From the NCBI GenBank assembly GCA_963789565.1, contig CAWBKX010000002.1, forward strand, positions 2,170,001-2,234,000: DNA of 64,000 nucleotides, written 5' to 3'. The translations under genes were made by a program, and so were the position numbers. The notes beneath the pieces were generated by a model. It ran no database searches. It was not told the origin of the DNA and saw nothing but the letters and a program-made list of their open reading frames with translations. Source of the DNA: CALAGB01 sp963789565 (GTDB lineage: Bacteria > Chloroflexota > Chloroflexia > Thermomicrobiales > Thermomicrobiaceae). Each line of letters starts with the position of its first letter. The stretch's first letter is position 1. Below, in pieces: positions 8,382-16,808 of the stretch.

Positions 8382-8704
8382 CTCTTCTCCTTCATCTTTC
8401 TGGCGATAGCTGGAACTCCCGGCCGAAATGTCGCGTCTTTGCCGTTGCCGCAGCCATCAACGGCGCGCCCATTCATCGACTCCGCGCGTCGTTACCACTT
8501 AGTCTATCCGAGGACGCGTGACGGAGGAACAGCATCAATGGGCGCAAACGTAACATGCTCGTTGCAAATCGATGCCTCTCAGGGGCGTGTGCGTAAAGCG
8601 AAGCCCGGGCCTCGGGCTGCCCGAGCCGACCAGGCTGCGCTATGATCGCATCTCAGGCTCCGATCAATGGGTGAATGAAATTAGGCTGACGTCGGGAGGA
8701 CGGA
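8382..8704. other. Divergent promoter region between UspA and Ldh2-type genes
   Basis: No gene is supported. A perfect hairpin CTCGGG-CTG-CCCGAG lies at 8611-8625. Otherwise I see nothing distinctive. Confidence 0.4.
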
Positions 8705-9772
8705 ATGACCGAGCAGGCGAATCGAGTCGATGCGGAGATGCTCGAGAACTATACGCGAGACGTGCTGATCGGCTTCGGGCTGACCGAAGAAGATGCGCGC
8801 ATCTCCGCAGAGGTGCTGGTGGCGTCCGACGTCCGCGGCATTGACTCTCATGGCGTCCCACGCATGACCTACTACGCCGAACGCCTGCGCAAGGGCCTGA
8901 TCAATGAGAAGGCCGAACTGACGGTCGTGACCGAGACTCCGGCTACTGTCGCCTTCGACGCCAACAACGGCATGGGCCATCCCGCATCTTATCGCGCTAT
9001 GCAGCGCTGCATCGAGAAGGCCAAGGAGACCGGGCTCTGCATGGCTACGGTGCGGCACAGCAACCACTTCGGCATCGCCGGGTATTACGCCATGATGGCG
9101 CTGAACGAGGGATTGTGCGGCGTGGCCATGACCAACGCCACACCGCTGGTGGTGCCGACTTTCGCCAAAGAGCCGACCCTCAGCACCGCGCCGATCGCGA
9201 TCGCCATCCCAGCGCGCGACCAGCGCCCGATCGTGATCGATATGGCCACCAGCACGGTCGCCTGGGGCAAGGTTGAGATCGCCCGCCGCGAGGGGAAGCC
9301 GATCCCGGCCGGCTGGGCATACAACGCCGACGGGAACGACACGACCGATCCCTGGGCCGCCGTCTCGCTGACGCCGCTCGGCTGGACGAAGGAGCTCGGC
9401 AGTCACAAAGGCTACGGCATGTCCCTGTTTGTCGAGGTCCTCTGCGCGCAGCTGGCAGGCTCCTCCTGGAGCCGCTACGTCGGTGGAACTCGCTCCACTC
9501 CACCGCGACCGTCCGACACCGGCCACGCCTTCATGGCCTGGCGCATCGACGCCTTCCGTCCGGAGGAGGAGTTCTACGCGGATATCGACAGCATGCTGGA
9601 GGAGTTGCGCTCGCTCGAGCCGTCGGCCGGTCACGATCGCGTCTACGTGCCGGGAGACCCGGAAGATATCGCCGAGGCGGATCGCCGCGAGCGGGGCATC
9701 CCGGTGCATGCCAGCGTGCTGGATGAGCTGCGCGATCTGGGGAAAGAGGTCGGTGTCACCGCACCGTTCTAG
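8705..9772 (+). CDS. Malate/L-lactate/ureidoglycolate dehydrogenase family protein (Ldh2)
   Basis: A 355-residue NAD(P)-dependent 2-hydroxyacid dehydrogenase of the Ldh2/MDH2 fold, unrelated to Rossmann lactate dehydrogenases. Family marks are DSHGVPRMTYY near residue 47, VRHSNHFGIAGYY near 117 (catalytic His region), IDMATSTVAWGK near 180 and GSHKGYGMSLFVE near 236. The family oxidises malate, lactate, sulfolactate or ureidoglycolate, and the substrate cannot be told from sequence alone. No pathway gene is adjacent. GGGAGGA just before the ATG supports the start. Confidence 0.9.
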   Translation: MTEQANRVDAEMLENYTRDVLIGFGLTEEDARISAEVLVASDVRGIDSHGVPRMTYYAERLRKGLINEKAELTVVTETPATVAFDANNGMGHPASYRAMQRCIEKAKETGLCMATVRHSNHFGIAGYYAMMALNEGLCGVAMTNATPLVVPTFAKEPTLSTAPIAIAIPARDQRPIVIDMATSTVAWGKVEIARREGKPIPAGWAYNADGNDTTDPWAAVSLTPLGWTKELGSHKGYGMSLFVEVLCAQLAGSSWSRYVGGTRSTPPRPSDTGHAFMAWRIDAFRPEEEFYADIDSMLEELRSLEPSAGHDRVYVPGDPEDIAEADRRERGIPVHASVLDELRDLGKEVGVTAPF

Positions 9773-9791
9773 AGGGAGTCGGGCCTTGATA

Positions 9792-9830
9792 CCGTAGAGG
9801 TGGGACCTTGTTCAGACCTGTGCCCGCCTT
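9792..9830. repeat. REP copy upstream of transposase 1 (imperfect)
   Basis: GTAGAGGTGGGACC and ACCTGTGCCCGCCTT are the two ends of the REP seen at 10402-10431, here separated by an extra ~8 nt (TTGTTCAG). It is 30 bp upstream of the transposase gene. Confidence 0.7.
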
Positions 9831-9859
9831 CATCTTTGCGACACCGGAGTGACACAGCG

Positions 9860-10366
9860 ATGACAAAGGGACCCAACCACAATCAACGGTATCCCCCGCG
9901 CAAACACATCCGTCTTCCGGTCGATGCCTATTCAGAGCCAGGATTGCGTGCCATGGTGACGATCGCGACGCACGATCGCGCTCGCTGTTTCGACGACTCC
10001 GAATTCGCCGAGGATTGCAGTAATCAGTTGCGCTCGCAATCCGTCGATCAGTCAGTCGCTGTGTTGGCATATTGCTTCATGCCTGATCATGTTCACATGT
10101 TGCTTCGTGTCGACGGCGATGTGGGCATTATCGACTTCGTTGGAAAATTCAAGAGCGTGACGACCCGTCTTTGGTGGTCCCGCGGGGACCGCGACCGTCT
10201 CTGGCAGCGAACCATTCACGACCATCTGCTTCGAGAAACCGAAGACGAAGGGGATTATCTCACCTACGTTCTGGCCAATCCTGTGCGCGCAGCGCTGGTA
10301 GACGAATGGACTGAATACCGGTTCTCTGGTTCCCTCGCCTACGATTTGTCGGACGGATTGCTGTAG
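9860..10366 (+). CDS. REP-associated tyrosine transposase (RAYT) 1
   Basis: A 168-residue single-domain Y1 transposase (IS200-like HUH fold). The metal-binding HxH is in AYCFMPDHVHMLLRV, followed by KFKSVTTRLWW and a C-terminal tyrosine-containing helix (DYLTYVLANPVRAALV) typical of RAYTs. RAYTs nick single-stranded DNA at REP hairpins. REPs flank it at 9792-9830, 10402-10431 and, inverted, 10533-10562, which makes a REP-RAYT unit. The ATG at 9860 follows GGAG by ~11 nt. It has no IS-type terminal repeats, as usual for domesticated RAYTs. Confidence 0.88.
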   Translation: MTKGPNHNQRYPPRKHIRLPVDAYSEPGLRAMVTIATHDRARCFDDSEFAEDCSNQLRSQSVDQSVAVLAYCFMPDHVHMLLRVDGDVGIIDFVGKFKSVTTRLWWSRGDRDRLWQRTIHDHLLRETEDEGDYLTYVLANPVRAALVDEWTEYRFSGSLAYDLSDGLL

Positions 10367-10401
10367 AGGGGGATCACAGTCGGTACCGATCTCACACTAA
10401 A

Positions 10402-10431
10402 CGTAGAGGCGGGACCTGTGCCCGCCTTTGT
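10402..10431 (+). repeat. REP sequence, direct copy
   Basis: GTAGAGGCGGGACCTGTGCCCGCCTTTG is an imperfect palindrome, GGCGGG-N7-CCCGCC, with a conserved GTAGA flank. It is paired with the inverted copy at 10533-10562. Confidence 0.8.
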
Positions 10432-10532
10432 GGTTGTGCGGACATCTGGCCCAGGAAGAGGCCAATGTGTGCGCGGGATTTGTATGCGTGCCCGATTTAT
10501 GTGCTTTACCTGGCGAATGCATTCGAGGCTGC

Positions 10533-10562
10533 ACAAAGGCGGGCACAGGTCCCGCCTCTACG
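10533..10562 (-). repeat. REP sequence, inverted copy
   Basis: It is an exact reverse complement of the 10402 copy over about 29 bp (CACAAAGGCGGGCACAGG and on to CTCTACG). Together the two can form a long stem around a ~100-bp loop, i.e. a BIME-like doublet downstream of the RAYT gene. Confidence 0.8.
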
Positions 10563-10593
10563 TTCAATGGGTGCCGGGTCGGACCGGCCCACG

Positions 10594-11397
10594 TCATCCT
10601 CTCGTTGCCAGCCAGGCGTCGAAATCGAGTTTCTCCGAGAAGCGTCCTTCCGAATTGATGGCGCTCAACGTCCGGCGCAGATCGGCCTCGAACGCCGCTC
10701 GCTTGTCGCCAAGGACGTGATGCGAGCAGAAGGAGGTGGAATAGAGGTAGCCGAGGATGTCGTCGATCGTTGGGAAGCGCTCCACGGTCGTGTTGTACAA
10801 CTCGACGTGGGGAAAGGCCGAGGCCTCCAGCGTCTCGGTGAACGGGACGTGCCGCACGTTGTAGGTGCCGCTTCCCGCTCGTCGAACATCACCCAACCAG
10901 CGCCGAATCACCTGTTGCGTCGCACGCTGCCAGCCCCCGGAGAAGTGCCAGATGCGCTCCGCATCCGAGCAGACGATTACGCCGCCGCCTGGTTCGATGA
11001 TCTGATCCAATGCCCGCAGCGTGGCGTCCCGATCCACCCAGTGGAAGGCGCGACCGAAGGTGGCCAGCCGCACCATCCCGATCTCTTCGGCCAACCGAGA
11101 CAGATCGCGGTCACTCCCCTGGAGCCAACGGGCGTTGCGAACGTTGGCATCCAGCGCCACGCGTGCGGCTTCGGTAAGCATGGACGCGTCCGGATCGAGT
11201 CCGACGACCTCAGCAAAATAGGGGGCGAGTGGGATGGCGATCTGGCCCGTGCCGCAGCCGATATCGAGGAGCCGACCAGTCCCGTCTAATCCGAAGCGCT
11301 CGACGACGTGCTGGAAGAAGACGTCGGGGTAGGGCGGCCGGTAGCGGGCGTAGTACGGGGCTGCACTGGCGAACAGATCGGGCATGTGCTCGTTCAT
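10594..11397 (-). CDS. Class I SAM-dependent methyltransferase
   Basis: This 267-residue protein starts at the ATG at 11397 with GGGAGG 7 nt upstream. Motif I LLDIGCGTGQIA (about 42-53) and the acidic strand end VVGLDPDASML are the SAM-binding parts. FGRAFHWVDRDATL and a catalytic-domain insert of mixed helices follow. It resembles the Methyltransf_11/UbiE-like group often annotated only as class I methyltransferase. It overlaps the upstream rpiB-like gene by ATGA (11394-11397), so the two are translationally coupled. The substrate is unknown. Confidence 0.85.
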   Translation of the reverse strand: MNEHMPDLFASAAPYYARYRPPYPDVFFQHVVERFGLDGTGRLLDIGCGTGQIAIPLAPYFAEVVGLDPDASMLTEAARVALDANVRNARWLQGSDRDLSRLAEEIGMVRLATFGRAFHWVDRDATLRALDQIIEPGGGVIVCSDAERIWHFSGGWQRATQQVIRRWLGDVRRAGSGTYNVRHVPFTETLEASAFPHVELYNTTVERFPTIDDILGYLYSTSFCSHHVLGDKRAAFEADLRRTLSAINSEGRFSEKLDFDAWLATRG

Positions 11398-11876
11398 GAA
11401 CGATCCTCCCGCGCCGGTCGAAGCTCCGCTGCCGAGGCCTGTTCCATCGCGCTCAGCATGGCGACACGGCGTCGAAAGTGTTCTTCGGTGCTCCATTCCG
11501 CCGTCAGATAGGCTTGGACGAGGTCGATCGCCAGTCGATCGCCGACGATCTGCGCGCCCAGGCAGAGGACGTTGGCGTTGTCGTGCTCGACCGATTGGTG
11601 CGCCGAGTAAACGTCGTGACACACGGCGGCGCGGATACCGGGGATCTTGTTGGCGGCGATGCAGGCGCCCATGCCGGTGCCGCACACGAGGAGTCCACGA
11701 TCGTAGTGGCCCGCCCGCAACGGATCGCACACGCGTCGGGTCACAATGGGGAAGTCGATCGGCTCGGTGCTGTCGGTTCCGACGTCCTCGACGTCATGTC
11801 CCCATGCACGCAGGGCCGCGACGATGGTGCCTTTGAGCGGGAATCCGGCGTGATCGGCGCCGACGATGACGCGCAT
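11394..11876 (-). CDS. rpiB: Ribose-5-phosphate isomerase B (RpiB/LacA/LacB family)
   Basis: A 160-residue sugar-phosphate isomerase interconverting ribose 5-phosphate and ribulose 5-phosphate in the pentose phosphate pathway. Diagnostic are GADHAGFPLKG at the N-terminus, the GTGMGACIAANKIPGIRAAVC anion-binding loop holding the catalytic cysteine region (LVCGTG), and HDVYSAHQSVEHDNANVLCLG. The length is as expected for RpiB. LacA/LacB (galactose 6-phosphate) belong to the same family, but no lac genes are nearby. It heads a two-gene unit with the methyltransferase. Confidence 0.92.
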   Translation of the reverse strand: MRVIVGADHAGFPLKGTIVAALRAWGHDVEDVGTDSTEPIDFPIVTRRVCDPLRAGHYDRGLLVCGTGMGACIAANKIPGIRAAVCHDVYSAHQSVEHDNANVLCLGAQIVGDRLAIDLVQAYLTAEWSTEEHFRRRVAMLSAMEQASAAELRPAREDRS

Positions 11877-11983
11877 CGATCAACCTCCAGTATGTGGCGT
11901 TCAACGGCGAATGGCCCGGCTTCGATTGAACCACGGTGAGGCGAGGCGTGCCGTGAGTCACCCATCGACGAGAGAGGAACGAA

Positions 11984-12009
11984 ACGGGACGCTCGACTGA
12001 GCGTCCCGT
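11984..12009 (-). terminator. Rho-independent terminator of the lipoprotein gene
   Basis: An 11-bp perfect stem (ACGGGACGCTC / GAGCGTCCCGT) with a 4-nt loop is followed on the minus strand by TTTCGTT. It lies 25 bp after the stop of the gene ending at 12035. Confidence 0.8.
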
Positions 12010-12034
12010 CCTGGTTTCGCGAGGAACCGCCGGG

Positions 12035-12922
12035 TTAGATCGGCGCGGTGATATTGAAGTCGGCGTTGTAGTCCGAAATGATGACATCGACTTTACCACC
12101 AGTGTCGTCGGTGGTCTCGATCTTATAGAGCAGGTGATCTTTTTTCCCAACGTAGAAGGTCGAGTCCGTGCCGTTCGCCTCAACGATCTCATACACGTCG
12201 CAATCAACGCCGTTGACCGTATCGGATCCTTTGCTGCTGAATTTTGTTTCGTCCGGAATTGGAGTCGAGAGCTCGTTGGCGATGTCCTGGCTGCTCATGC
12301 CCGGTATCGTGGCGTCGGCAGAGACCGGCGACTGTGTCCACGCGCCACCGATATTGATGTAGTTGTTGGTGCCGATCGAGATCATCTCGATATTCTGGCC
12401 ACCTTCATCGATGATCCAGTGCGATTTGTCTGGGTTCTCGTTCTCAACCGTGGCGGTGCCGGTCGGCGTCGTTGAACCGCTGTCGTAGAAGGTGATGGTC
12501 ATCTTGTATGACTTGACGTTCTTGAAGGCGGTGGCGACCTGAAGCATGATCGCGCTACCCGATCCCGATCCCGATCCGCCGGAGGCGGCTTGTGTGGCGG
12601 TGGCAACCTCGGTGGCGATCGTAGTCGCGGTGTTGATCGCGGCTTGTGTTGCGGTTGCCTCGCTGGTGGCGGTCGATGTGGACGCCGTCGTGGCGGCGGT
12701 AGTCGCCGTCGCTGTCGACGCCGCGGCGGTCGTGGCCGTTGACGTGGATGTGGACGCGGTCGTGGTCGTCTGGCTCGTGCTGGCCGAGGAGGTGGTCGTG
12801 CTCGTGGGCGTTTTCGACGACCCGCCACAGGCGGCGAGCGCCAGCGTCAATATGACGACGCTCGTCGAAACCAACCGTTTACCCCGGAGCTCTTGTGGTC
12901 GCGTGAAGCGTGGTAGCTGCAA
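12035..12922 (-). CDS. Lipoprotein with Ser/Thr/Ala linker and LolA/LppX-like domain
   Basis: This 295-residue exported lipoprotein starts at the TTG at 12922, with AGGGGG 5 nt upstream. A type II signal with lipobox LALAACGG places the lipidated Cys near residue 32. Residues ~36-110 are a low-complexity Ser/Thr/Ala spacer (TTTASTSTSTATTAA), probably extended and perhaps glycosylated. From ~125 on (MLQVATAFKNVKSYKMTITFYDSG) the sequence fits the half-barrel LolA/LprG/LppX fold that binds lipids, including NYINIGGAWTQ and LLYKIETTDDTGG. It likely acts on the outer face of the membrane. A strong terminator follows. No partner gene is adjacent. Confidence 0.8.
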   Translation of the reverse strand: MQLPRFTRPQELRGKRLVSTSVVILTLALAACGGSSKTPTSTTTSSASTSQTTTTASTSTSTATTAAASTATATTAATTASTSTATSEATATQAAINTATTIATEVATATQAASGGSGSGSGSAIMLQVATAFKNVKSYKMTITFYDSGSTTPTGTATVENENPDKSHWIIDEGGQNIEMISIGTNNYINIGGAWTQSPVSADATIPGMSSQDIANELSTPIPDETKFSSKGSDTVNGVDCDVYEIVEANGTDSTFYVGKKDHLLYKIETTDDTGGKVDVIISDYNADFNITAPI

Positions 12923-13062
12923 TGGGTCCCCCTTATTGTTCGAGCGGAACGTCGCGGCGTCGTGGTCACGAAATGATAGAGATTGACTCAGTCAATGTCT
13001 AGGTTCATTTGGGCCAGAATTCTGTCGCGATAGTTAACGTCTGAGCGGGGAATCCACACCGC

Positions 13063-13539
13063 TCACGAGCAACGGCAGGCTATGAACTCCAGCCAGCCCG
13101 GCACCTCGCTGGCGGCCAGCATCTCGTGGGCGTCGTTGGCGACCGAGACCTCGAAGACCACGCTGTAGCGGTCGACGAGAAAGATCGCGGCGCGCGGACT
13201 GCCGCCGGCATCGACCAACCCGTAGCGTCGGTGGATTTCTCTGTCGGGGTCGAGCGCGATCGGGAATGGGAACGCAGCCACGTGCGCGTCGCCAGAGACG
13301 ACCGCTAGAATCTCGGCCGCCTCGGCGTGAATGGCGTCACGGCGCTCGTTCAGCTCGGTGAGAAATTCACGGCACGCCACGCATTCCGCGCCATGTGTGA
13401 AGACCAGTGCCAGATTGCGCCGCAGGTAGGAATCGCGCAAACGAATAGGGTCGCCCGACGGCGTGGTGCCGGTGAAGTTCGGCAGCCGATCGCCGCGCGC
13501 CGGAACCACCGGAAGGGTGCGAATCGATTCGATCGTCAT
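13063..13539 (-). CDS. Redoxin/peroxiredoxin-like protein (AhpC/TSA fold)
   Basis: A 158-residue thioredoxin-fold protein. The start PARGDRLPNFTGTTPSGDPI is typical of Redoxin/AhpC domains. The active-site strand is LALVFTHGAECVACREFL, a CxxC at about 53-56 rather than the usual single peroxidatic Cys. FPIALDPDREIHRRYGL and SPRAAIFLVDR complete the fold. The C-terminus ends in an unusual CRCS pair of cysteines. Without a TxxC motif, peroxidase activity is uncertain, and a thiol-disulfide role is equally possible. GGGAGG precedes the ATG. The MidA-like gene lies 25 bp upstream on the same strand, so they may be co-transcribed. Confidence 0.8.
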   Translation of the reverse strand: MTIESIRTLPVVPARGDRLPNFTGTTPSGDPIRLRDSYLRRNLALVFTHGAECVACREFLTELNERRDAIHAEAAEILAVVSGDAHVAAFPFPIALDPDREIHRRYGLVDAGGSPRAAIFLVDRYSVVFEVSVANDAHEMLAASEVPGWLEFIACRCS

Positions 13540-13564
13540 ACGTTCCTCCCTGTCTCACGCGATT

Positions 13565-14710
13565 CTAGAACGAGGCGCTCAGCCCGATGAGCGGTGCATC
13601 CGGCACGTCGCGGCCCAGGATGAGGACGCCAAAGCGCCCCATGGCCCCTGGGTCGATCATACGGATGACCGCCGAACGCACCCCGACATACTCCTGATAG
13701 GACATGTCCGGCTCTTGCTGCGTGCGCACCAGCAGTTCGCCGATGCCCGCACCGCCCAGGAAGTCGGCTTGGGTGGTGAAGCCAAGCACCTGTAAACCGT
13801 GCGCCCGTGCCGCACGCTCGAGCGCGCTGAAATCGACGTGGGCCGTCAGGTCCTGATTGCCAACCGCGCCGAACGGGTCGTCTCCCACCGCGTGCTGGGC
13901 GTAGCTGCGCAGTGTGCCCTGTGGATAGTCGGGCCCATAAAGCTTCGCGGCGGGGTAGCCGTAGTCGATCGCCAGCACGTAGCCCCGGCTCAACCGTTGC
14001 GCCACATTCGCTACCCAATCAGAAAGTCCCAGGTTGATTTCCGCCAGCTGGCCGTCCGCCAGCTCGATGTCGCCGTCTCGCACGGAGCGGGCAAGCGCGT
14101 CGCTGGAGAGGGGCCCCAGTTCTTCGGCGAACCAGCCATCGCGCCAAACGACGTAGCGCTCGTGGATCTGGTTTCCGTGACGTTCGACGCGGTGTACCGG
14201 CAGCGCATCCAGGAATTCGTTGGCCAGCACGCAGCCCTCGACGGTCTCCTCGCCTGCCATCGACAGATGCTCGGCGTAGCCCGCCGCCTCCAGTCGCGAC
14301 GTCAGCTCGGCCGTGCGCGCCGCATTGACCTCGATCGGCTGATAGCGGAAGCGTTGCAGCAGCGCGGGTTGGTCGAGACTCAGCGCGTCCAGGATCGCCA
14401 GGGCCAACGTGCCGGAACCGGCGCCAAATTCGAGCAGTGTGAACGGGTCGGGCTGGCCGAGGAGTTCGTCGAACTGCGCGATCTGGCGGGCCAGCGTCTG
14501 CCCGAAGATGGGATCGGCCTCTGGTGCGGTGAGGAAGTCGCCGCCGGGGCCGGGTCGGGCGACCATATTAAGGTAGTAGCCGTGCTCGGGATGATAGAGG
14601 GCGTTCTGCATGAAGCAAGCGAAGGTGACGCGGCCCTCGCGCTCGATGGTGGCGCGAAGCTCGTCGACGAGTTGCGGGATGCTGGCAGCGTGCGGGTCCT
14701 GCTGGTTCAT
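13565..14710 (-). CDS. MidA/NDUFAF7-type SAM-dependent methyltransferase (COG1565)
   Basis: It has 381 residues from the ATG at 14710. The family start (GRVTFACFMQNALYHPEHGYY) and GPGGDFLTAPEADPIFGQTLARQI are hallmarks of MidA, the class that in mitochondria dimethylates an arginine of the complex I subunit NDUFS2. Motif I is LLEFGAGSGTLALAIL. NEFLDALPVHRVE and YVLAIDYGYPAAKLYG follow in the family order, then TQADFLGGAGIGELL. In bacteria the target is unproven. The gene reads away from trmH and is followed by the redoxin gene. Confidence 0.88.
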   Translation of the reverse strand: MNQQDPHAASIPQLVDELRATIEREGRVTFACFMQNALYHPEHGYYLNMVARPGPGGDFLTAPEADPIFGQTLARQIAQFDELLGQPDPFTLLEFGAGSGTLALAILDALSLDQPALLQRFRYQPIEVNAARTAELTSRLEAAGYAEHLSMAGEETVEGCVLANEFLDALPVHRVERHGNQIHERYVVWRDGWFAEELGPLSSDALARSVRDGDIELADGQLAEINLGLSDWVANVAQRLSRGYVLAIDYGYPAAKLYGPDYPQGTLRSYAQHAVGDDPFGAVGNQDLTAHVDFSALERAARAHGLQVLGFTTQADFLGGAGIGELLVRTQQEPDMSYQEYVGVRSAVIRMIDPGAMGRFGVLILGRDVPDAPLIGLSASF

Positions 14711-14792
14711 GTCGTCGATTGTACCCCGCTCTCGGCGGCGCCCGGCCACGCCTCGATTGATGCTGGCGGTGCCGGATCCGTAGAATGAGGGT

Positions 14793-15422
14793 ATGAAGCG
14801 CGAGAGACCGCCACTGCGTCCCATCACCGAGCGTCGACGCCGCCGCATGGTCGAAGTGCTGGAGCGGCGCCAGCCGGACCTGACCGTGGTCCTGGAGAAC
14901 GTGCATGATCCGCACAACGTCAGTGCCGTGCTGCGCAGCTGCGACGCGGTCGGCATCGCCGCCGTTCATCTCGTCTATACCATTGAAGAACGCCCAGAGC
15001 TGAGCCGGGGTGTTTCCGGCAGTGCACTGCGCTGGCTCGACATTTTGGATCACGAGAGCATCGCCAGTTGCTACCAGACGTTGCGCGACCAGGGATTCAC
15101 GATCCTGGCCACGCACCTGGACGAGAATCGAGTCGAGCTCTTCGACCTGGATCTGACCGCGCCCACGGCGCTTGTCTTTGGCAACGAGCAGCGAGGGGTC
15201 TCCGAAGAGGCGGTCGCGGGGGCCGACGGAACGGTCATCATCCCCATGATGGGGATGGTGCAGAGTCTCAACATCTCGGTGGCATGTGCGGTGACCCTCT
15301 ACGAAGCCCTGCGCCAGCGTCGCGTCGCCAACCTATACGAACGACCTCGCCTCTCGAGCAGCGAGATCGGTAGGCGGCTGGACCGCTGGCTGCGCCGCGA
15401 GCGCCGCATCATTCGTTCGTAG
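14793..15422 (+). CDS. trmH: tRNA (guanosine-2'-O)-methyltransferase, SPOUT (TrmH/SpoU) family
   Basis: A 209-residue SPOUT methyltransferase with the three knot motifs: VLENVHDPHNVSAVLRSCDAVG (motif 1), LVFGNEQRGVSEEAV (motif 2) and IPMMGMVQSLNISVACAVTLYEA (motif 3). A basic C-terminal helix (RRLDRWLRRERRIIRS) could hold tRNA, as in E. coli TrmH, which methylates G18. The length fits TrmH rather than the longer rRNA enzyme RlmB. Its 3' end overlaps the converging MgtC-like gene by 14 bp. Confidence 0.88.
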   Translation: MKRERPPLRPITERRRRRMVEVLERRQPDLTVVLENVHDPHNVSAVLRSCDAVGIAAVHLVYTIEERPELSRGVSGSALRWLDILDHESIASCYQTLRDQGFTILATHLDENRVELFDLDLTAPTALVFGNEQRGVSEEAVAGADGTVIIPMMGMVQSLNISVACAVTLYEALRQRRVANLYERPRLSSSEIGRRLDRWLRRERRIIRS

Positions 15423-15909
15423 GTGGTGAAGAATCGTCTCGATCGGTGCGGTGGAAATGGTAGCGGTCAGTGCCCGATCGCCCCAGCCAGCGCTCCGGAA
15501 ACGTGAGGCCCACCAGCGTCGCCACGGCGATGACCACCCCACCCACCGCTACAAGGTAAAATCCTGCGCCGACGAGGAGTCCGATCGCCGCTGCCACCCA
15601 GATGTCGGCGGCGGTGGTGATGCCCTTGACCCGGTCGTGCGATTGCAGGATGGCGCCGCCGCCGAGAAAGCCGATGCCGGTAACGATGCCCGCGGCGACG
15701 CGGGTGGGATCGAGCGAGATTGCGTTCGGTCCAGCGCCGAATTTGTCGGCCAGCAGCAGCGAGGCGACCATGAAGAGGGCAGCGCCCTCGGTGACCAGCA
15801 CATGGGTACGAAGCCCGGCCGGTTTGTCGCTCAGCTCACGTTCGAGGCCAAGGGCCGAACCGAGCAGTGCGGCGATGAGGACGCGGATGAGGGCGTCGGT
15901 CTCGGAGAT
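15409..15909 (-). CDS. MgtC/SapB family membrane protein, apparent ATC start
   Basis: About 166 residues with four or five hydrophobic segments. The family signature is clear: ALLGSALGLEREL, then KPAGLRTH, GIGFLGGGAIL and the TTAADIWVAAAIGLLVGAG stretch. MgtC proteins act in magnesium-limited growth and are inner-membrane proteins. No ATG/GTG/TTG lies between an in-frame stop near 15940 and the GTG at 15801, which would remove the first helix. AGGAG stands 7 nt before an ATC at 15909, giving a normal family N-terminus (xSETDALIRVLIAALLG). Either ATC initiates or there is a base error. The final ~35 residues are charged. Confidence 0.75.
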   Translation of the reverse strand: MSETDALIRVLIAALLGSALGLERELSDKPAGLRTHVLVTEGAALFMVASLLLADKFGAGPNAISLDPTRVAAGIVTGIGFLGGGAILQSHDRVKGITTAADIWVAAAIGLLVGAGFYLVAVGGVVIAVATLVGLTFPERWLGRSGTDRYHFHRTDRDDSSPPTNE

Positions 15910-16183
15910 TGACGTGCTCCTTTGCGGAATTGAAACGTCCTATGGTTACGGCCATTATTGCATCCCTGTGGCGGGGCGTGACGCGCGGAGAGAAGCGCAA
16001 AATCGGCTGTGGCACGTATGTTGAAATGAGAGACCACCAGAAGGCCGGCTACGACACCGGTGGAGCAGCGGACATTCAACCAATTGTCGTGCTCGACTTG
16101 ATTTCAAATGGAGGAGATGATTCGCATGTCAACTGCCCAAGGGCAGGCGGCGTTCGCCGCGATTCGACCCGGAGCGTACCCAC

Positions 16184-16702
16184 ATGCGTGAGGGAACGAT
16201 GAGCGACGCGGGCGGCTGGTTGCGCTCCATGCGCCGCACACATGGCGGCCGCTTCATCCGGTTCGCGCTCGTCGGTACCAGTGGAGTGCTGGTGAACTAT
16301 GCCGTCTTGATCTTTCTGGTCGAAGCGTTCGGTCTGAACCGCCTCATCGCGGTGGCGCTGGCGAACGAGACGGCCATCCTGAGCAATTTCTTTTTCAACA
16401 ACCTGTGGACGTTCGGTGATGCCGGGCGACACCGCCCGGTGCTGATTCGAGCCGCGCGCTACAACGCGTTCGGTCTCGGCGGCCTGCTCGTTTCAGTGAC
16501 GGTCCTGGGGTTGCTCACGTATGGGCTCGGCCTGCAGTATCTGGTCGCTAACGCGTTCGCCATCGGCATGGCGATGACCTGGAACTACCTCTCGAATGCG
16601 CGTTGGACGTTCGCCATCACCGCGACGCACGCGCATGGCACGCACCTGGAGCAGCGCCCCGCGCGCCTGAACCGGGTGCAATCCCCCGACGCATCGGACT
16701 GA
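16184..16702 (+). CDS. GtrA-like membrane protein
   Basis: A 172-residue protein with four transmembrane segments in the GtrA pattern: FIRFALVGTSGVLVNYAVLI, ALANETAILSNFFFNNLWTF, FGLGGLLVSVTVLGLLTYG and AFAIGMAMTWNYLSNARWTF. GtrA family proteins are thought to help move lipid-linked sugars across the membrane during cell-surface polysaccharide synthesis. GGAG stands 9 nt before the chosen ATG; a second ATG at 16199 has a site that is too close. No glycosyltransferase is adjacent. A terminator follows at 16727. Confidence 0.88.
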   Translation: MREGTMSDAGGWLRSMRRTHGGRFIRFALVGTSGVLVNYAVLIFLVEAFGLNRLIAVALANETAILSNFFFNNLWTFGDAGRHRPVLIRAARYNAFGLGGLLVSVTVLGLLTYGLGLQYLVANAFAIGMAMTWNYLSNARWTFAITATHAHGTHLEQRPARLNRVQSPDASD

Positions 16703-16726
16703 TTCGAGTCTGAAGCAACAATGAAC

Positions 16727-16754
16727 GCCCGACCTGGCACAGCGCCAGGCGGGC
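16727..16754 (+). terminator. Hairpin terminator after the GtrA-like gene
   Basis: GCCCGaCCTGGC / GCCAGGCGGGC pairs over 11 bp with one bulged A and a 5-nt loop, followed by TTCG. It separates the gtrA-like gene from the Rhs array. Confidence 0.65.
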
Positions 16755-16808
16755 TTCGCTGTTGGTGTTCGCGACATTCGTCGCTAATGAGGTGTGTCGC
16801 AGCGCTTC

